Shown: positions 1 through 8,854 of the stretch, one piece after another
How positions within the stretch are numbered: the first letter of the stretch is position 1
Layout of the letters: the number at the start of each line of letters is the position of its first letter
Assembly (NCBI GenBank): GCA_963989385.1
Contig: OZ022503.1
Span: forward strand, 51,954,858 to 52,018,857
Direction: 5' to 3'
Source of the DNA: Ctena decussata
Lineage: Eukaryota; Mollusca; Bivalvia; Lucinida; Lucinidae
Length of the DNA stretch: 64,000 nt
Program-made: the position numbers and the translations under genes
The notes under the pieces: model-generated
Seen by the model: only the letters and a program-made list of their open reading frames with translations
The model's database searches: none
What the model was told of the DNA's origin: nothing

Positions 1-233
1 TATGTTGTAGAGACAGGCCGCAGTAAAAGTATCAAGGACGCAGTAGACAGACAGTAGACACTTCATTGGACAGTAAGTAGTATACAGAAAACCGCGAACA
101 GCATGCACTTCTTTTCAGCATGCTCCAAAAGGAAGAGCGAGTAGACAGCGCACAGTAGTCGGTAAACGGTAGACTTTAACGTAGAAAGAAACGTATTTTC
201 CTTCGCACAGCTTAAAATACATGTATGGGGGGA

Positions 234-241
234 TATAAAAG
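234..241 (+). promoter_or_regulatory. TATAAAAG motif upstream of the A-rich tract
   Basis: TATAAAAG fits a Pol II TATA box. It sits behind a G-run (GGGGGGA in most units, GGGGGGG near 45970, 49783 and 53593). No downstream plus-strand gene is seen; the next feature is the antisense 5S-like segment, so it may simply be part of the A-rich tract. Confidence 0.2.
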
Positions 242-282
242 AAAAAATAATAAAACTAGAAAATAAATAAAGAAAAGCAGGC

Positions 283-286
283 AAAA
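283..286 (-). terminator. Pol III T-run terminator of 5S-like copy 1
   Basis: On the minus strand the 5S-like 3' end GCAGAC is followed at once by TTTT, then GCCTGC and further T-rich runs (240-280). Four or more T residues are the usual Pol III stop. The same arrangement recurs at every copy. It argues that the locus descends from a real 5S transcription unit and not from a truncated 5S-derived SINE head. Confidence 0.6.
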
Positions 287-404
287 GTCTGCAACTCCCG
301 GTATTCCCAGACGATTACCCATCCAAATACTTACCGGGTTCGACGTTGCTTAACTTCGGTGATCGGACGAGAATTGGTGTTTTCAAGGTCATATGGCGGT
401 AGAC
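287..404 (-). rRNA. 5S rRNA-like gene or pseudogene, copy 1
   Basis: The minus strand reads from 404 (GTCTAC) through the 5S landmarks TTGAAAACACC, TCTCGTCCGATCACCGAAG, GTTAAGCAACGTCG, TTTGGATGGGT and CTGGGAATACCGGG to a 3' GCAGAC at 287. This is 118 nt, close to the usual 119-120 nt. TTTT follows directly at 286-283, a Pol III-type terminator, with more T-runs behind it. 5S rRNA is part of the large ribosomal subunit and is transcribed by Pol III from internal boxes. The A-box region is close to the animal consensus. The intermediate element (GGTAAGTAT) and the C-box region (GGGTAATCGTC) carry changes, and about 15 positions differ from the animal consensus as I recall it. One change breaks a terminal-stem pair (GTCTAC against GCAGAC). 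It may be a divergent variant gene or a homogenised pseudogene; 5S ancestry is much surer than function. Confidence 0.78.
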
Positions 405-431
405 AACAAAGTACCGATTTTTAACATTTCC
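404..431 (-). promoter_or_regulatory. Possible upstream element of the 5S-like gene
   Basis: Just upstream of the minus-strand start the sequence reads TTAAAAATCGGTACTTTG before GTCTAC. An A/T-rich TATA-like element 15-30 bp upstream of 5S genes is known in several animals. This match is weak and rests on position and composition only. Confidence 0.25.
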
Positions 432-575
432 AAAGTCTACTTTTGAGAGTTTGAGATAAGTAGAATAGTTATAATATCCTGCAGTTTTTGCCACTGAGAC
501 ACACATTGCAGGCCTAGTAGAGCAGTGGTATCAGGCTCTGCGCTGTTTGCAGTTCAGTCTCATCAAGACAGCGAA

Positions 576-634
576 CACAAAATGTTGAATCATCATTGAA
601 TCAACGTTGATTCAATGTGATTCAATATTTTGTG
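576..634. repeat. Near-perfect hairpin with a 24-bp perfect palindromic core
   Basis: The core 594-617 is a perfect palindrome with half-site CATTGAATCAAC. The outer arms CACAAAAT (576-583) and ATTTTGTG (627-634) also pair, so the 59-bp stretch folds on itself with one mismatch and one single-base bulge in the intervening arm. It recurs in every unit. Units 1, 2, 7, 11-15 and 17 have T at the site equivalent to 628, which pairs with A582. Units 3-6, 8-10 and 16 have G there, which weakens the arm. Confidence 0.85.
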
Positions 635-724
635 ATCAGTTGGTGAACTAAAGCAAAGTACCTTCAAGAAGCCTCTTTATCACTAAGTAAAAGTTTGCGC
701 CTCATATAATCAGCTATGTCTAAA

Positions 725-823
725 GTAACATGTAACCGTCAATATCAACGTTAATTCAAGGTCATAGTATTTAACGTGAATGACACGCCGTTGTTTCAGC
801 GTTGTGTGTCAGCTGAGCATGAG
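725..823. mobile_element. Degenerate relative of the ACGTC-rich inverted-repeat element (right end)
   Basis: The end of this stretch, CAGCGTTGTGTGTCAGCTGAG (about 798-817), resembles the right end of the element at 3139-3239 (AACGCTGTGTGCCAGCTGGG). The body has AACGTT-type motifs where the other copies have GACGTC. I cannot find a clear left terminus, so boundaries are approximate. The same stretch reappears, internally deleted, outside the array at 62381-62453. Confidence 0.35.
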
Positions 824-849
824 CTGTTCAGTTCAATTCTCCTAACGAC

Positions 850-960
850 GTTCCCCAAGTGGCACAGCGGTACGTAACCATAGTTGCACGCACTTGTCGC
901 CGTGTTTGCCGGGAGGCCGGGTGATGGTCTAAATATATATAGTGTTGTTTGCCAAAGTGT
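850..960 (+). mobile_element. Possible degraded tRNA-derived SINE head (A-box only)
   Basis: TGGCACAGCGG (860-870) fits the Pol III A-box TRGCNNAGYGG exactly, and the context GTTCCCCAAGTGGCACAGCGG looks like a tRNA-type SINE head. No B-box (GGTTCGANTCC) follows at the right distance: the expected region reads GGAGGCCGGGTGATGG. An ATATATATA run follows at about 930-940. I see no target-site duplication. It may be an old SINE relic or chance. Confidence 0.3.
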
Positions 961-1025
961 TGCTTACTACGCGAAAAGAACAAATTCCTTTTTTTGTAAT
1001 ATTACTGCGCATTCTTTAAGAGCTG

Positions 1026-1183
1026 GAGCGGCTGTAGTGTAGTGTATAACACTCCAGACTACCAATCTAGGGGTCGCAAGATCGATCCCCCGCTTCTCCG
1101 GTCTTTCGGATGAGACTATAAACCGAGGTCCCGTCTCCATATGAACTCGTTGTTGGTGGGACGTTAAACCCGAGTTCACTCAC
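1026..1183 (+). mobile_element. SINE-1, tRNA-derived, with 13-bp target-site duplication (unit 1)
   Basis: The element begins GAGCGGCTGTAGTGTAGTG and has a tRNA-like head: an A-box-like TAGTGTAGTG and a B-box-like AGATCGATCCC about 45 bp later. A conserved-looking body follows (CTTTCGGATGAGAC, AAACCGAGGTCCCG, GACGTTAAACCC) and it ends in a short TCAC-type tail. It is flanked by perfect 13-bp direct repeats TCTTTAAGAGCTG at 1013-1025 and 1184-1196, the hallmark of LINE-mediated insertion. The head is too degenerate for a tRNA gene. From memory, the body and tail resemble SINEs common in molluscs. Confidence 0.85.
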
Positions 1184-1188
1184 TCTTT

Positions 1189-2074
1189 AAGAGCTGTACC
1201 ATCGGAAAAATACCACATGCGACGAGATGATGATGGATGATGACTTGTGATTTTACGTCCTTTTCAACAGTATTTCAGTTATATCAGGACGATGGAAGGA
1301 TGATAATGAAAGGCCGTGTGCAATGGAACCCCGTTTACGGTAGGAAAGATTCTCGCCTCAAGCGGGATTCGAACCCGGTCCGCTAGATCAGTAGGCCAAC
1401 GCTTAACCCACAGAGCTACCGGGGCTCCCATGCGACGAGAAGAATCAGCCCAGTCTGTGGTAACATTTATGCGTTCACAACATGTATAAACAATCTTGAG
1501 CATCATATACTGGAGCGCCGTAAAGTGTGAGAAAGGAATTGACACTAATCGGACTGCATTCGCTTTTACCAAGATGGGGTGAAACCTTGAATATACCTCG
1601 TGTCGTGATAAAAAACCAGTCCTATGTTATACGCGTGTCTAGACTGGATGCATGCGCAATCAGAACAGGGTAGACTACACATGAGCGTAGACATATCTTG
1701 GCACTTCCTGGTTGCGAATACATATTTTGCTTCAAACATTATGGGCTGCACGCACATTTTTCCTTGCGGAGGCCATTTTAAGTCATGTCGTGATAAAATC
1801 AGCCTTATCATACATGCAAAACACATATGTCCAGACTAGTCTGTGCACTAGCACAAACAGAACTGGGTAGGTGCACTAAGTATGCCTTCTGGGAATCAAA
1901 CAGTGCACTGCACTTACTCCGACAGATTACACAGTTGCATAGACTTATCTTGGTACCCAAGTTTGCGTACAGCGTCAAACATATTTTGCCCGCACAAGGC
2001 TCATAACTTTCAACACAAGGGATGAGCATAAAATGCACGTGCAAATATGACCGACCATTGATTGTCTTGATTAT
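1189..2074. repeat. Subrepeat A (first copy of the 0.7-kb internal duplication, carries SINE-2)
   Basis: It starts AAGAGCTGTACC, matching AAGAGCCATACC at 2075. Matching landmarks in A and B include ACGAGAAGAATCAGCCCAG (1434 and 2109), GGAATTGACACTAATCGG, ATGCATGCGCAAT, AAACAGTGCACTGCACTTAC and TGCACGTGCAAATAT. Without SINE-2 and one target copy it is 673 bp. Inside it, TGTCGTGATAAAA recurs at 1601 and 1786, marking two older monomers about 185 bp apart. Apparent open frames here are by-products of the repeat. Confidence 0.85.
1228..1428 (-). mobile_element. SINE-2, tRNA-derived, with 12-bp target-site duplication (unit 1)
   Basis: Read on the minus strand from 1428, the head GAGCCCCGGTAGCTCTGTGGG contains an A-box-like region and, about 50 bp on, a perfect B-box GGTTCGAATCC. 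The body has GATATAACTGAAATACTG and GGACGTAAAATCAC, and the 3' tail is ATC/CATC-rich. Perfect direct repeats CATGCGACGAGA flank it at 1216-1227 and 1429-1440. It is not a working tRNA gene: the acceptor strands do not pair (GCCCCGG against CTTGAGGC). From memory, the body resembles molluscan SINEs with a GATATAGCTGGAATATTGC motif. It lies inside the first copy of the 0.7-kb subrepeat, whose second copy lacks it. Confidence 0.88.
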
Positions 2075-2775
2075 AAGAGCCATACCCTTGGAAAATTGCC
2101 ACATGTGACGAGAAGAATCAGCCCAGTCTGTGGTAACAGTTATGCGTTCACAACATATGTATAAACAATCTTGAGTATCATACACTGGAGCGCCGTAAAG
2201 TGTGCTAAAGGAATTGACACTAATCGGACTGCATTCGCTTTAACCAAGATGGGGTGAAACACATTTTTCCTTGCGCATACCTCGTGTCGTGATAAAACCA
2301 GTCCTATGTCATACGCAAAACACGCGTGTCTAGACTGGATGCATGCGCAATTAGAACAGGGTAGACTACACATTGGGTAGACATATCTTGGTACTGCCTG
2401 GTTACGTATACATACACATTTCCCCACAAAAACATTATGGGCTGAACACTCATTTTTCCTTGCGCAGGCCGTTTGAGTCTTGTCGTGATAAAATCAGCCT
2501 GATGATGTATGCAAAACACCTAAGTCCAGACTAGTCTGTGCACTAGCACAATCAGAACAGGGTAGGCGCAATAAGTATGCCTTCTGGGAACCAAACAGTG
2601 CACTGCACTTACTCTGACAGACTGCGCAGTTGCATAGACTTATCTTGGTACCCACTTTTTGCGCATAGCCGCAAACATATTTTGCTCGGACAAGGTTCAT
2701 AACGTTCAACAAAAGAGATGAGCCTAAAATGCACGTGCAAATATTACCGACCCTTGATTATCAATGATGTAACCC
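2075..2775. repeat. Subrepeat B (second copy, no SINE-2)
   Basis: Diverged copy of A ending at the next AAGAGCTGT (2776). TGTCGTGATAAAA recurs at 2285 and 2481, about 196 bp apart, so the block has four related monomers in total. Short palindromes such as CAGACTAGTCTG and TGCACGTGCA occur in both A and B. Confidence 0.85.
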
Positions 2776-3018
2776 AAGAGCTGTTAGATTAACAAACAAT
2801 TGCCGCAGTAATCCTAAATTTTGGGATAGATGTATCTGAGAAATCAGTTTAGAATCAGATCAAGATGTGCAATGCGTCATATCCTATCAGTATTTTTGAC
2901 ACTCTATCGGCTAGTATAAGCACCTGTTCAAATTTTAGAATAATTACAGTAATTTACAGGTGTCCCAATAGAGAGGGAAAATTAAACCGATGCAAACTGT
3001 TTGAACAGCATTACAGTA
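2776..3018. other. Unit spacer without recognisable gene
   Basis: AT-rich spacer between subrepeat B and the MITE-like pair. The only structure I see is an inverted repeat CACCTGT / ACAGGTG (about 2931-2963) around an A/T-rich loop. No open frame of note. Confidence 0.5.
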
Positions 3019-3129
3019 CGCCCAGCAGGCACATGACGTCGTAATGATGTCGAAATGGTGTCACTGTGACGCCCCCATGCCGTATCGACGTCAATACTAC
3101 GTCAGTCCGACGTCTTGTAACTGCTGGGC
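3019..3129. mobile_element. MITE-like inverted-repeat element 1, ACGTC-rich
   Basis: The terminal sequences CGCCCAGCAGGC and CTGCTGGGC are inverted, and AGTA lies on both sides (3015-3018 and 3130-3133), possibly a target duplication. The interior carries repeated GACGTC-type motifs in both orientations (ATGACGTCG, ATCGACGTCA, TACGTCAG, CGACGTCT). It has no coding capacity. Short non-autonomous elements of this CCCAGC...GCTGGG, ACGTC-rich look are, as I recall, widespread in invertebrates; I cannot name the superfamily. Confidence 0.6.
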
Positions 3130-3138
3130 AGTAAAGTA

Positions 3139-3239
3139 TATCCCAGCGGGCGCATGACGTCAGAATGACGTCGATATGTTGTAATCTGGTTGCGTCGACG
3201 TCAATGCGACGTCATTATAACGCTGTGTGCCAGCTGGGT
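3139..3239. mobile_element. MITE-like inverted-repeat element 2, ACGTC-rich
   Basis: Related to element 1 and 9 bp away, in the same orientation: TCCCAGCGGGCGCATGACGTC at the left and GTGCCAGCTGGGT at the right, with AGTA on both sides (3135-3138 and 3240-3243). It includes a perfect cAMP-response-element-like TGACGTCA at 3155-3162. The pair recurs in units 1-16 (for example 6832-7052, 10644-10864, 14457-14677 and 60199-60419). Confidence 0.6.
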
Positions 3240-3243
3240 AGTA

Positions 3244-3812
3244 TGAATCAATGTGCAGATCTGATCCATCTCTTTGGGCTTTCCATTAGGTATCAGAAAA
3301 AAATAATGAAATTAGAAGTCTGTCCACAGTCACAACTGAGTATTCTATGTCCACGTTTCATTAGCATCGATCTTCAGACGAAGAAAGCAATTCGATAGGG
3401 AAAAGAAATGATGCCAAAATTTGTACATTTTGCCAAATTCTACATTTCGATCATACAAAACTAAAATTGACAAGAAAGAATTCATAACTGCCTTTTTAAT
3501 TTATTTATTATTTTTTATTTGTTTTAATTATTGCAGAACTTAAATGTACAGATAATTAGTTGTGTCTGCGTGTGTGTTTTACTGCTCAAATTTTAGTATG
3601 TGCTACATAGAAATTTTGGCATGCATTTATTATTCTAACGGACCACTAGGGTTTAGCTCCCATAAAGTGCGGGTCACTATGGTGCTTATATGGGTTCCAT
3701 CTGTTTGTGCGACTCCACTTTGGTTGAAGGTATATCATTGTAGAGTCCGGATGCGCTTAAACAGGCGCACAGGCTGCGACCTTGTACCCATGCCCCTGTG
3801 CTTGCGCCACGT
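3244..3812. other. AT-rich unit remainder without recognisable gene
   Basis: It contains a long A/T-rich tract (about 3400-3560, including runs such as TTTATTTATTATTTTTTATT) and then a more GC-balanced stretch with CAGGCGCACAGGCTGCG and CCCCTGTGCTTGCGCC (3761-3810). A 102-codon plus-strand frame (3562-3870) has no recognisable domain and is broken by a 1-base insertion in the copy ending near 41943, so I do not call it a gene. Confidence 0.5.
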
Positions 3813-4099
3813 CTATGTTGTAGAGACAGGCCGCAGTAAAAGTATCAAGGACGCAGTAGACAGACAGTAGACACTTCATTGGACAGTAAGTAGTATACAG
3901 AAAACCGCGAACAGCATGCACTTCTTTTCAGCATGCTCCAAAAGGAAGAGCGAGTAGACAGCGCACAGTAGTCGGTAAACGGTAGACTTTAACGTAGAAA
4001 GAAACGTATTTTCCTTCGCACAGCTTAAAATACATGTATGGGGGGATATAAAAGAAAAAATAATAAAACTAGAAAATAAATAAAGAAAAGCAGGCAAAA

Positions 4100-4217
4100 G
4101 TCTGCAACTCCCGGTATTCCCAGACGATTACCCATCCAAACACTTACCGGGTTCGACGTTGCTTAACTTCGGTGATCGGACGAGAATTGGTGTTTTCAAG
4201 GTCATATGGCGGTAGAC
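4100..4217 (-). rRNA. 5S rRNA-like segment, copy 2
   Basis: Same 118-nt segment and TTTT terminator. This is the only copy in which I see a base change inside the 5S: plus-strand C at 4141 where the others have T, next to the TTTGGATGGG part of the C-box region. Confidence 0.77.
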
Positions 4218-4838
4218 AACAAAGTACCGATTTTTAACATTTCCAAAGTCTACTTTTGAGAGTTTGAGATAAGTAGAATAGTTATAATATCCTGCAGTTT
4301 TTGCCACTGAGACACACATTGCAGGCCTAGTAGAGCAGTGGTATCAGGCTCTGCGCTGTTTGCAGTTCAGTCTCATCAAGACAGCGAACACAAAATGTTG
4401 AATCATCATTGAATCAACGTTGATTCAATGTGATTCAATATTTTGTGATCAGTTGGTGAACTAAAGCAAAGTACCTTCAAGAAGCCTCTTTATCACTAAG
4501 TAAAAGTTTGCGCCTCATATAATCAGCTATGTCTAAAGTAACATGTAACCGTCAATATCAACGTTAATTCAAGGTCATAGTATTTAACGTGAATGACACG
4601 CCGTTGTTTCAGCGTTGTGTGTCAGCTGAGCATGAGCTGTTCAGTTCAATTCTCCTAACGACGTTCCCCAAGTGGCACAGCGGTACGTAACCATAGTTGC
4701 ACGCACTTGTCGCCGTGTTTGCCGGGAGGCCGGGTGATGGTCTAAATATATATAGTGTTGTTTGCCAAAGTGTTGCTTACTACGCGAAAAGAACAAATTC
4801 CTTTTTTTGTAATATTACTGCGCATTCTTTAAGAGCTG

Positions 4839-4996
4839 GAGCGGCTGTAGTGTAGTGTATAACACTCCAGACTACCAATCTAGGGGTCGCAAGATCGATC
4901 CCCCGCTTCTCCGGTCTTTCGGATGAGACTATAAACCGAGGTCCCGTCTCCATATGAACTCGTTGTTGGTGGGACGTTAAACCCGAGTTCACTCAC
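4839..4996 (+). mobile_element. SINE-1, unit 2
   Basis: Same element between TCTTTAAGAGCTG repeats; the preceding T-run has 7 T, as in unit 1. Confidence 0.83.
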
Positions 4997-5040
4997 TCTT
5001 TAAGAGCTGTACCATCGGAAAAATACCACATGCGACGAGA

Positions 5041-5241
5041 TGATGATGGATGATGACTTGTGATTTTACGTCCTTTTCAACAGTATTTCAGTTATATCAG
5101 GACGATGGAAGGATGATAATGAAAGGCCGTGTGCAATGGAACCCCGTTTACGGTAGGAAAGATTCTCGCCTCAAGCGGGATTCGAACCCGGTCCGCTAGA
5201 TCAGTAGGCCAACGCTTAACCCACAGAGCTACCGGGGCTCC
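5041..5241 (-). mobile_element. SINE-2, unit 2
   Basis: Same element and duplications. Carries GGCCGTGTGC (plus strand), shared with units 1 and 7; other units have GGCTGTGTGC. Confidence 0.86.
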
Positions 5242-7912
5242 CATGCGACGAGAAGAATCAGCCCAGTCTGTGGTAACATTTATGCGTTCACAACATGTAT
5301 AAACAATCTTGAGCATCATATACTGGAGCGCCGTAAAGTGTGAGAAAGGAATTGACACTAATCGGACTGCATTCGCTTTTACCAAGATGGGGTGAAACCT
5401 TGAATATACCTCGTGTCGTGATAAAAAACCAGTCCTATGTTATACGCGTGTCTAGACTGGATGCATGCGCAATCAGAACAGGGTAGACTACACATGAGCG
5501 TAGACATATCTTGGCACTTCCTGGTTGCGAATACATATTTTGCTTCAAACATTATGGGCTGCACGCACATTTTTCCTTGCGGAGGCCATTTTAAGTCATG
5601 TCGTGATAAAATCAGCCTTATCATACATGCAAAACACATATGTCCAGACTAGTCTGTGCACTAGCACAAACAGAACTGGGTAGGTGCACTAAGTATGCCT
5701 TCTGGGAATCAAACAGTGCACTGCACTTACTCCGACAGATTACACAGTTGCATAGACTTATCTTGGTACCCAAGTTTGCGTACAGCGTCAAACATATTTT
5801 GCCCGCACAAGGCTCATAACTTTCAACACAAGGGATGAGCATAAAATGCACGTGCAAATATGACCGACCATTGATTGTCTTGATTATAAGAGCCATACCC
5901 TTGGAAAATTGCCACATGTGACGAGAAGAATCAGCCCAGTCTGTGGTAACAGTTATGCGTTCACAACATATGTATAAACAATCTTGAGTATCATACACTG
6001 GAGCGCCGTAAAGTGTGCTAAAGGAATTGACACTAATCGGACTGCATTCGCTTTAACCAAGATGGGGTGAAACACATTTTTCCTTGCGCATACCTCGTGT
6101 CGTGATAAAACCAGTCCTATGTCATACGCAAAACACGCGTGTCTAGACTGGATGCATGCGCAATTAGAACAGGGTAGACTACACATTGGGTAGACATATC
6201 TTGGTACTGCCTGGTTACGTATACATACACATTTCCCCACAAAAACATTATGGGCTGAACACTCATTTTTCCTTGCGCAGGCCGTTTGAGTCTTGTCGTG
6301 ATAAAATCAGCCTGATGATGTATGCAAAACACCTAAGTCCAGACTAGTCTGTGCACTAGCACAATCAGAACAGGGTAGGCGCAATAAGTATGCCTTCTGG
6401 GAACCAAACAGTGCACTGCACTTACTCTGACAGACTGCGCAGTTGCATAGACTTATCTTGGTACCCACTTTTTGCGCATAGCCGCAAACATATTTTGCTC
6501 GGACAAGGTTCATAACGTTCAACAAAAGAGATGAGCCTAAAATGCACGTGCAAATATTACCGACCCTTGATTATCAATGATGTAACCCAAGAGCTGTTAG
6601 ATTAACAAACAATTGCCGCAGTAATCCTAAATTTTGGGATAGATGTATCTGAGAAATCAGTTTAGAATCAGATCAAGATGTGCAATGCGTCATATCCTAT
6701 CAGTATTTTTGACACTCTATCGGCTAGTATAAGCACCTGTTCAAATTTTAGAATAATTACAGTAATTTACAGGTGTCCCAATAGAGAGGGAAAATTAAAC
6801 CGATGCAAACTGTTTGAACAGCATTACAGTACGCCCAGCAGGCACATGACGTCGTAATGATGTCGAAATGGTGTCACTGTGACGCCCCCATGCCGTATCG
6901 ACGTCAATACTACGTCAGTCCGACGTCTTGTAACTGCTGGGCAGTAAACTATATCCCAGCGGGCGCATGACGTCAGAATGACGTCGATATGTTGTAATCT
7001 GGTTGCGTCGACGTCAATGCGACGTCATTATAACGCTGTGTGCCAGCTGGGTAGTATGAATCAATGTGCAGATCTGATCCATCTCTTTGGGCTTTCCATT
7101 AGGTATCAGAAAAAAATAATGAAATTAGAAGTCTGTCCACAGTCACAACTGAGTATTCTATGTCCACGTTTCATTAGCATCGATCTTCAGACGAAGAAAG
7201 CAATTCGATAGGGAAAAGAAATGATGCCAAAATTTGTACATTTTGCCAAATTCTACATTTCGATCATACAAAACTAAAATTGACAAGAAAGAATTCATAA
7301 CTGCCTTTTTAATTTATTTATTATTTTTTATTTGTTTTAATTATTGCAGAACTTAAATGTACAGATAATTAGTTGTGTCTGCGTGTGTGTTTTACTGCTC
7401 AAATTTTAGTATGTGCTACATAGAAATTTTGGCATGCATTTATTATTCTAACGGACCACTAGGGTTTAGCTCCCATAAAGTGCGGGTCACTATGGTGCTT
7501 ATATGGGTTCCATCTGTTTGTGCGACTCCACTTTGGTTGAAGGTATATCATTGTAGAGTCCGGATGCGCTTAAACAGGCGCACAGGCTGCGACCTTGTAC
7601 CCATGCCCCTGTGCTTGCGCCACGTCTATGTTGTAGAGACAGGCCGCAGTAAAAGTATCAAGGACGCAGTAGACAGACAGTAGACACTTCATTGGACAGT
7701 AAGTAGTATACAGAAAACCGCGAACAGCATGCACTTCTTTTCAGCATGCTCCAAAAGGAAGAGCGAGTAGACAGCGCACAGTAGTCGGTAAACGGTAGAC
7801 TTTAACGTAGAAAGAAACGTATTTTCCTTCGCACAGCTTAAAATACATGTATGGGGGGATATAAAAGAAAAAATAATAAAACTAGAAAATAAATAAAGAA
7901 AAGCAGGCAAAA

Positions 7913-8030
7913 GTCTGCAACTCCCGGTATTCCCAGACGATTACCCATCCAAATACTTACCGGGTTCGACGTTGCTTAACTTCGGTGATCGGACGAGAAT
8001 TGGTGTTTTCAAGGTCATATGGCGGTAGAC
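7913..8030 (-). rRNA. 5S rRNA-like segment, copy 3
   Basis: Reads identical to copy 1, including the TTTT at the minus-strand 3' end (7909-7912). Confidence 0.77.
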
Positions 8031-8652
8031 AACAAAGTACCGATTTTTAACATTTCCAAAGTCTACTTTTGAGAGTTTGAGATAAGTAGAATAGTTATAA
8101 TATCCTGCAGTTTTTGCCACTGAGACACACATTGCAGGCCTAGTAGAGCAGTGGTATCAGGCTCTGCGCTGTTTGCAGTTCAGTCTCATCAAGACAGCGA
8201 ACACAAAATGTTGAATCATCATTGAATCAACGTTGATTCAATGTGATTCAATAGTTTGTGATCAGTTGGTGAACTAAAGCAAAGTACCTTCAAGAAGCCT
8301 CTTTATCACTAAGTAAAAGTTTGCGCCTCATATAATCAGCTATGTCTAAAGTAACATGTAACCGTCAATATCAACGTTAATTCAAGGTCATAGCATTTAA
8401 CGTGGATGACACGCCGTTGTTTCAGCGTTGTGTGTCAGCTGAGCATGAGCTGTTCAGTTCAATTCTCCTAACGACGTTCCCCAAGTGGCACAGCGGTACG
8501 TAACCATAGTTGCACGCACTTGTCGCCGTGTTTGCCGGGAGGCCGGGTGATGGTCTAAATATATATAGTGTTGTTTGCCAAAGTGTTGCTTACTACGCGA
8601 AAAGAACAAATTCCTTTTTTTTGTAATATTACTGTGCATTCTTTAAGAGCTG

Positions 8653-8810
8653 GAGCGGCTGTAGTGTAGTGTATAACACTCCAGACTACCAATCTAGGGG
8701 TCGCAAGATCGATCCCCCGCTTCTCCGGTCTTTCGGATGAGACTATAAACCGAGGTCCCGTCTCCATATGAACTCGTTGTTGGTGGGACGTTAAACCCGA
8801 GTTCACTCAC
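8653..8810 (+). mobile_element. SINE-1, unit 3
   Basis: Same element with both duplications. Upstream T-run of 8 and the variant ACTGTGCATTC, both shared with unit 8. Confidence 0.83.
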
Positions 8811-8854
8811 TCTTTAAGAGCTGTACCATCGGAAAAATACCACATGCGACGAGA

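Larger units (their letters stand above)
1..286. repeat. 3' part of the unit left of unit 1
   Basis: This stretch corresponds to the last 286 bp of a unit and matches, for example, 3814-4099. It holds degenerate short direct repeats built on GTAGACA and CAGTAG (30-60 and 140-175), a palindromic GCATGC pair (101-123), a TATAAAAG motif at 234-241 and an A-rich run up to the 5S-like segment. Read on the minus strand, the A-rich run is a series of T-runs behind the 5S 3' end. Confidence 0.9.
287..4099. repeat. Array unit 1 (3813 bp)
   Basis: Reference unit used for the detailed entries. Allele set: GGCCGTGTGC in SINE-2, T-arm hairpin, CATAGTATTTAACGTGAATG. Nearly identical to units 2 and 7. Confidence 0.95.
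4100..7912. repeat. Array unit 2 (3813 bp)
   Basis: Same allele set as units 1 and 7. Private features: the single 5S change at 4141 and GTAAACTATATCCC between the MITE-like elements (other units GTAAAGTATATCCC). MITE-like pair at 6832-7052. Confidence 0.95.

Noticed and set aside
287..404. 5S-derived SINE (SINE3-type) instead of a 5S gene copy
   Set aside because: The segment is full length to the 3' end with an immediate TTTT terminator, lacks a SINE body and tail, and has no flanking target duplication that I can find.
1080..1125. Similarity of CGCTTCTCCGGTCTTTCGGATGAGA to the U2 snRNA 5' end
   Set aside because: Only CGCTTCTC matches well. The stretch is the SINE-1 body, and no Sm site or branch-point region follows.
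1353..1428. tRNA gene on the minus strand (perfect B-box GGTTCGAATCC)
   Set aside because: The acceptor strands do not pair, no clear anticodon loop is seen, and the stretch is the head of an element with a body, tail and 12-bp target-site duplication: a SINE.
1808..2185. 125-codon minus-strand open frame present in every complete unit
   Set aside because: It lies across the subrepeat A/B junction and parts of it are duplicated satellite sequence. No motif is recognised, and conservation between units is explained by homogenisation.
3562..3870. 102-codon plus-strand open frame recurring in the units
   Set aside because: No recognisable domain or signal. It runs across the AT-rich tail and GTAGAC repeats and is frameshifted in the copy ending near 41943. 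It recurs only because the unit does.
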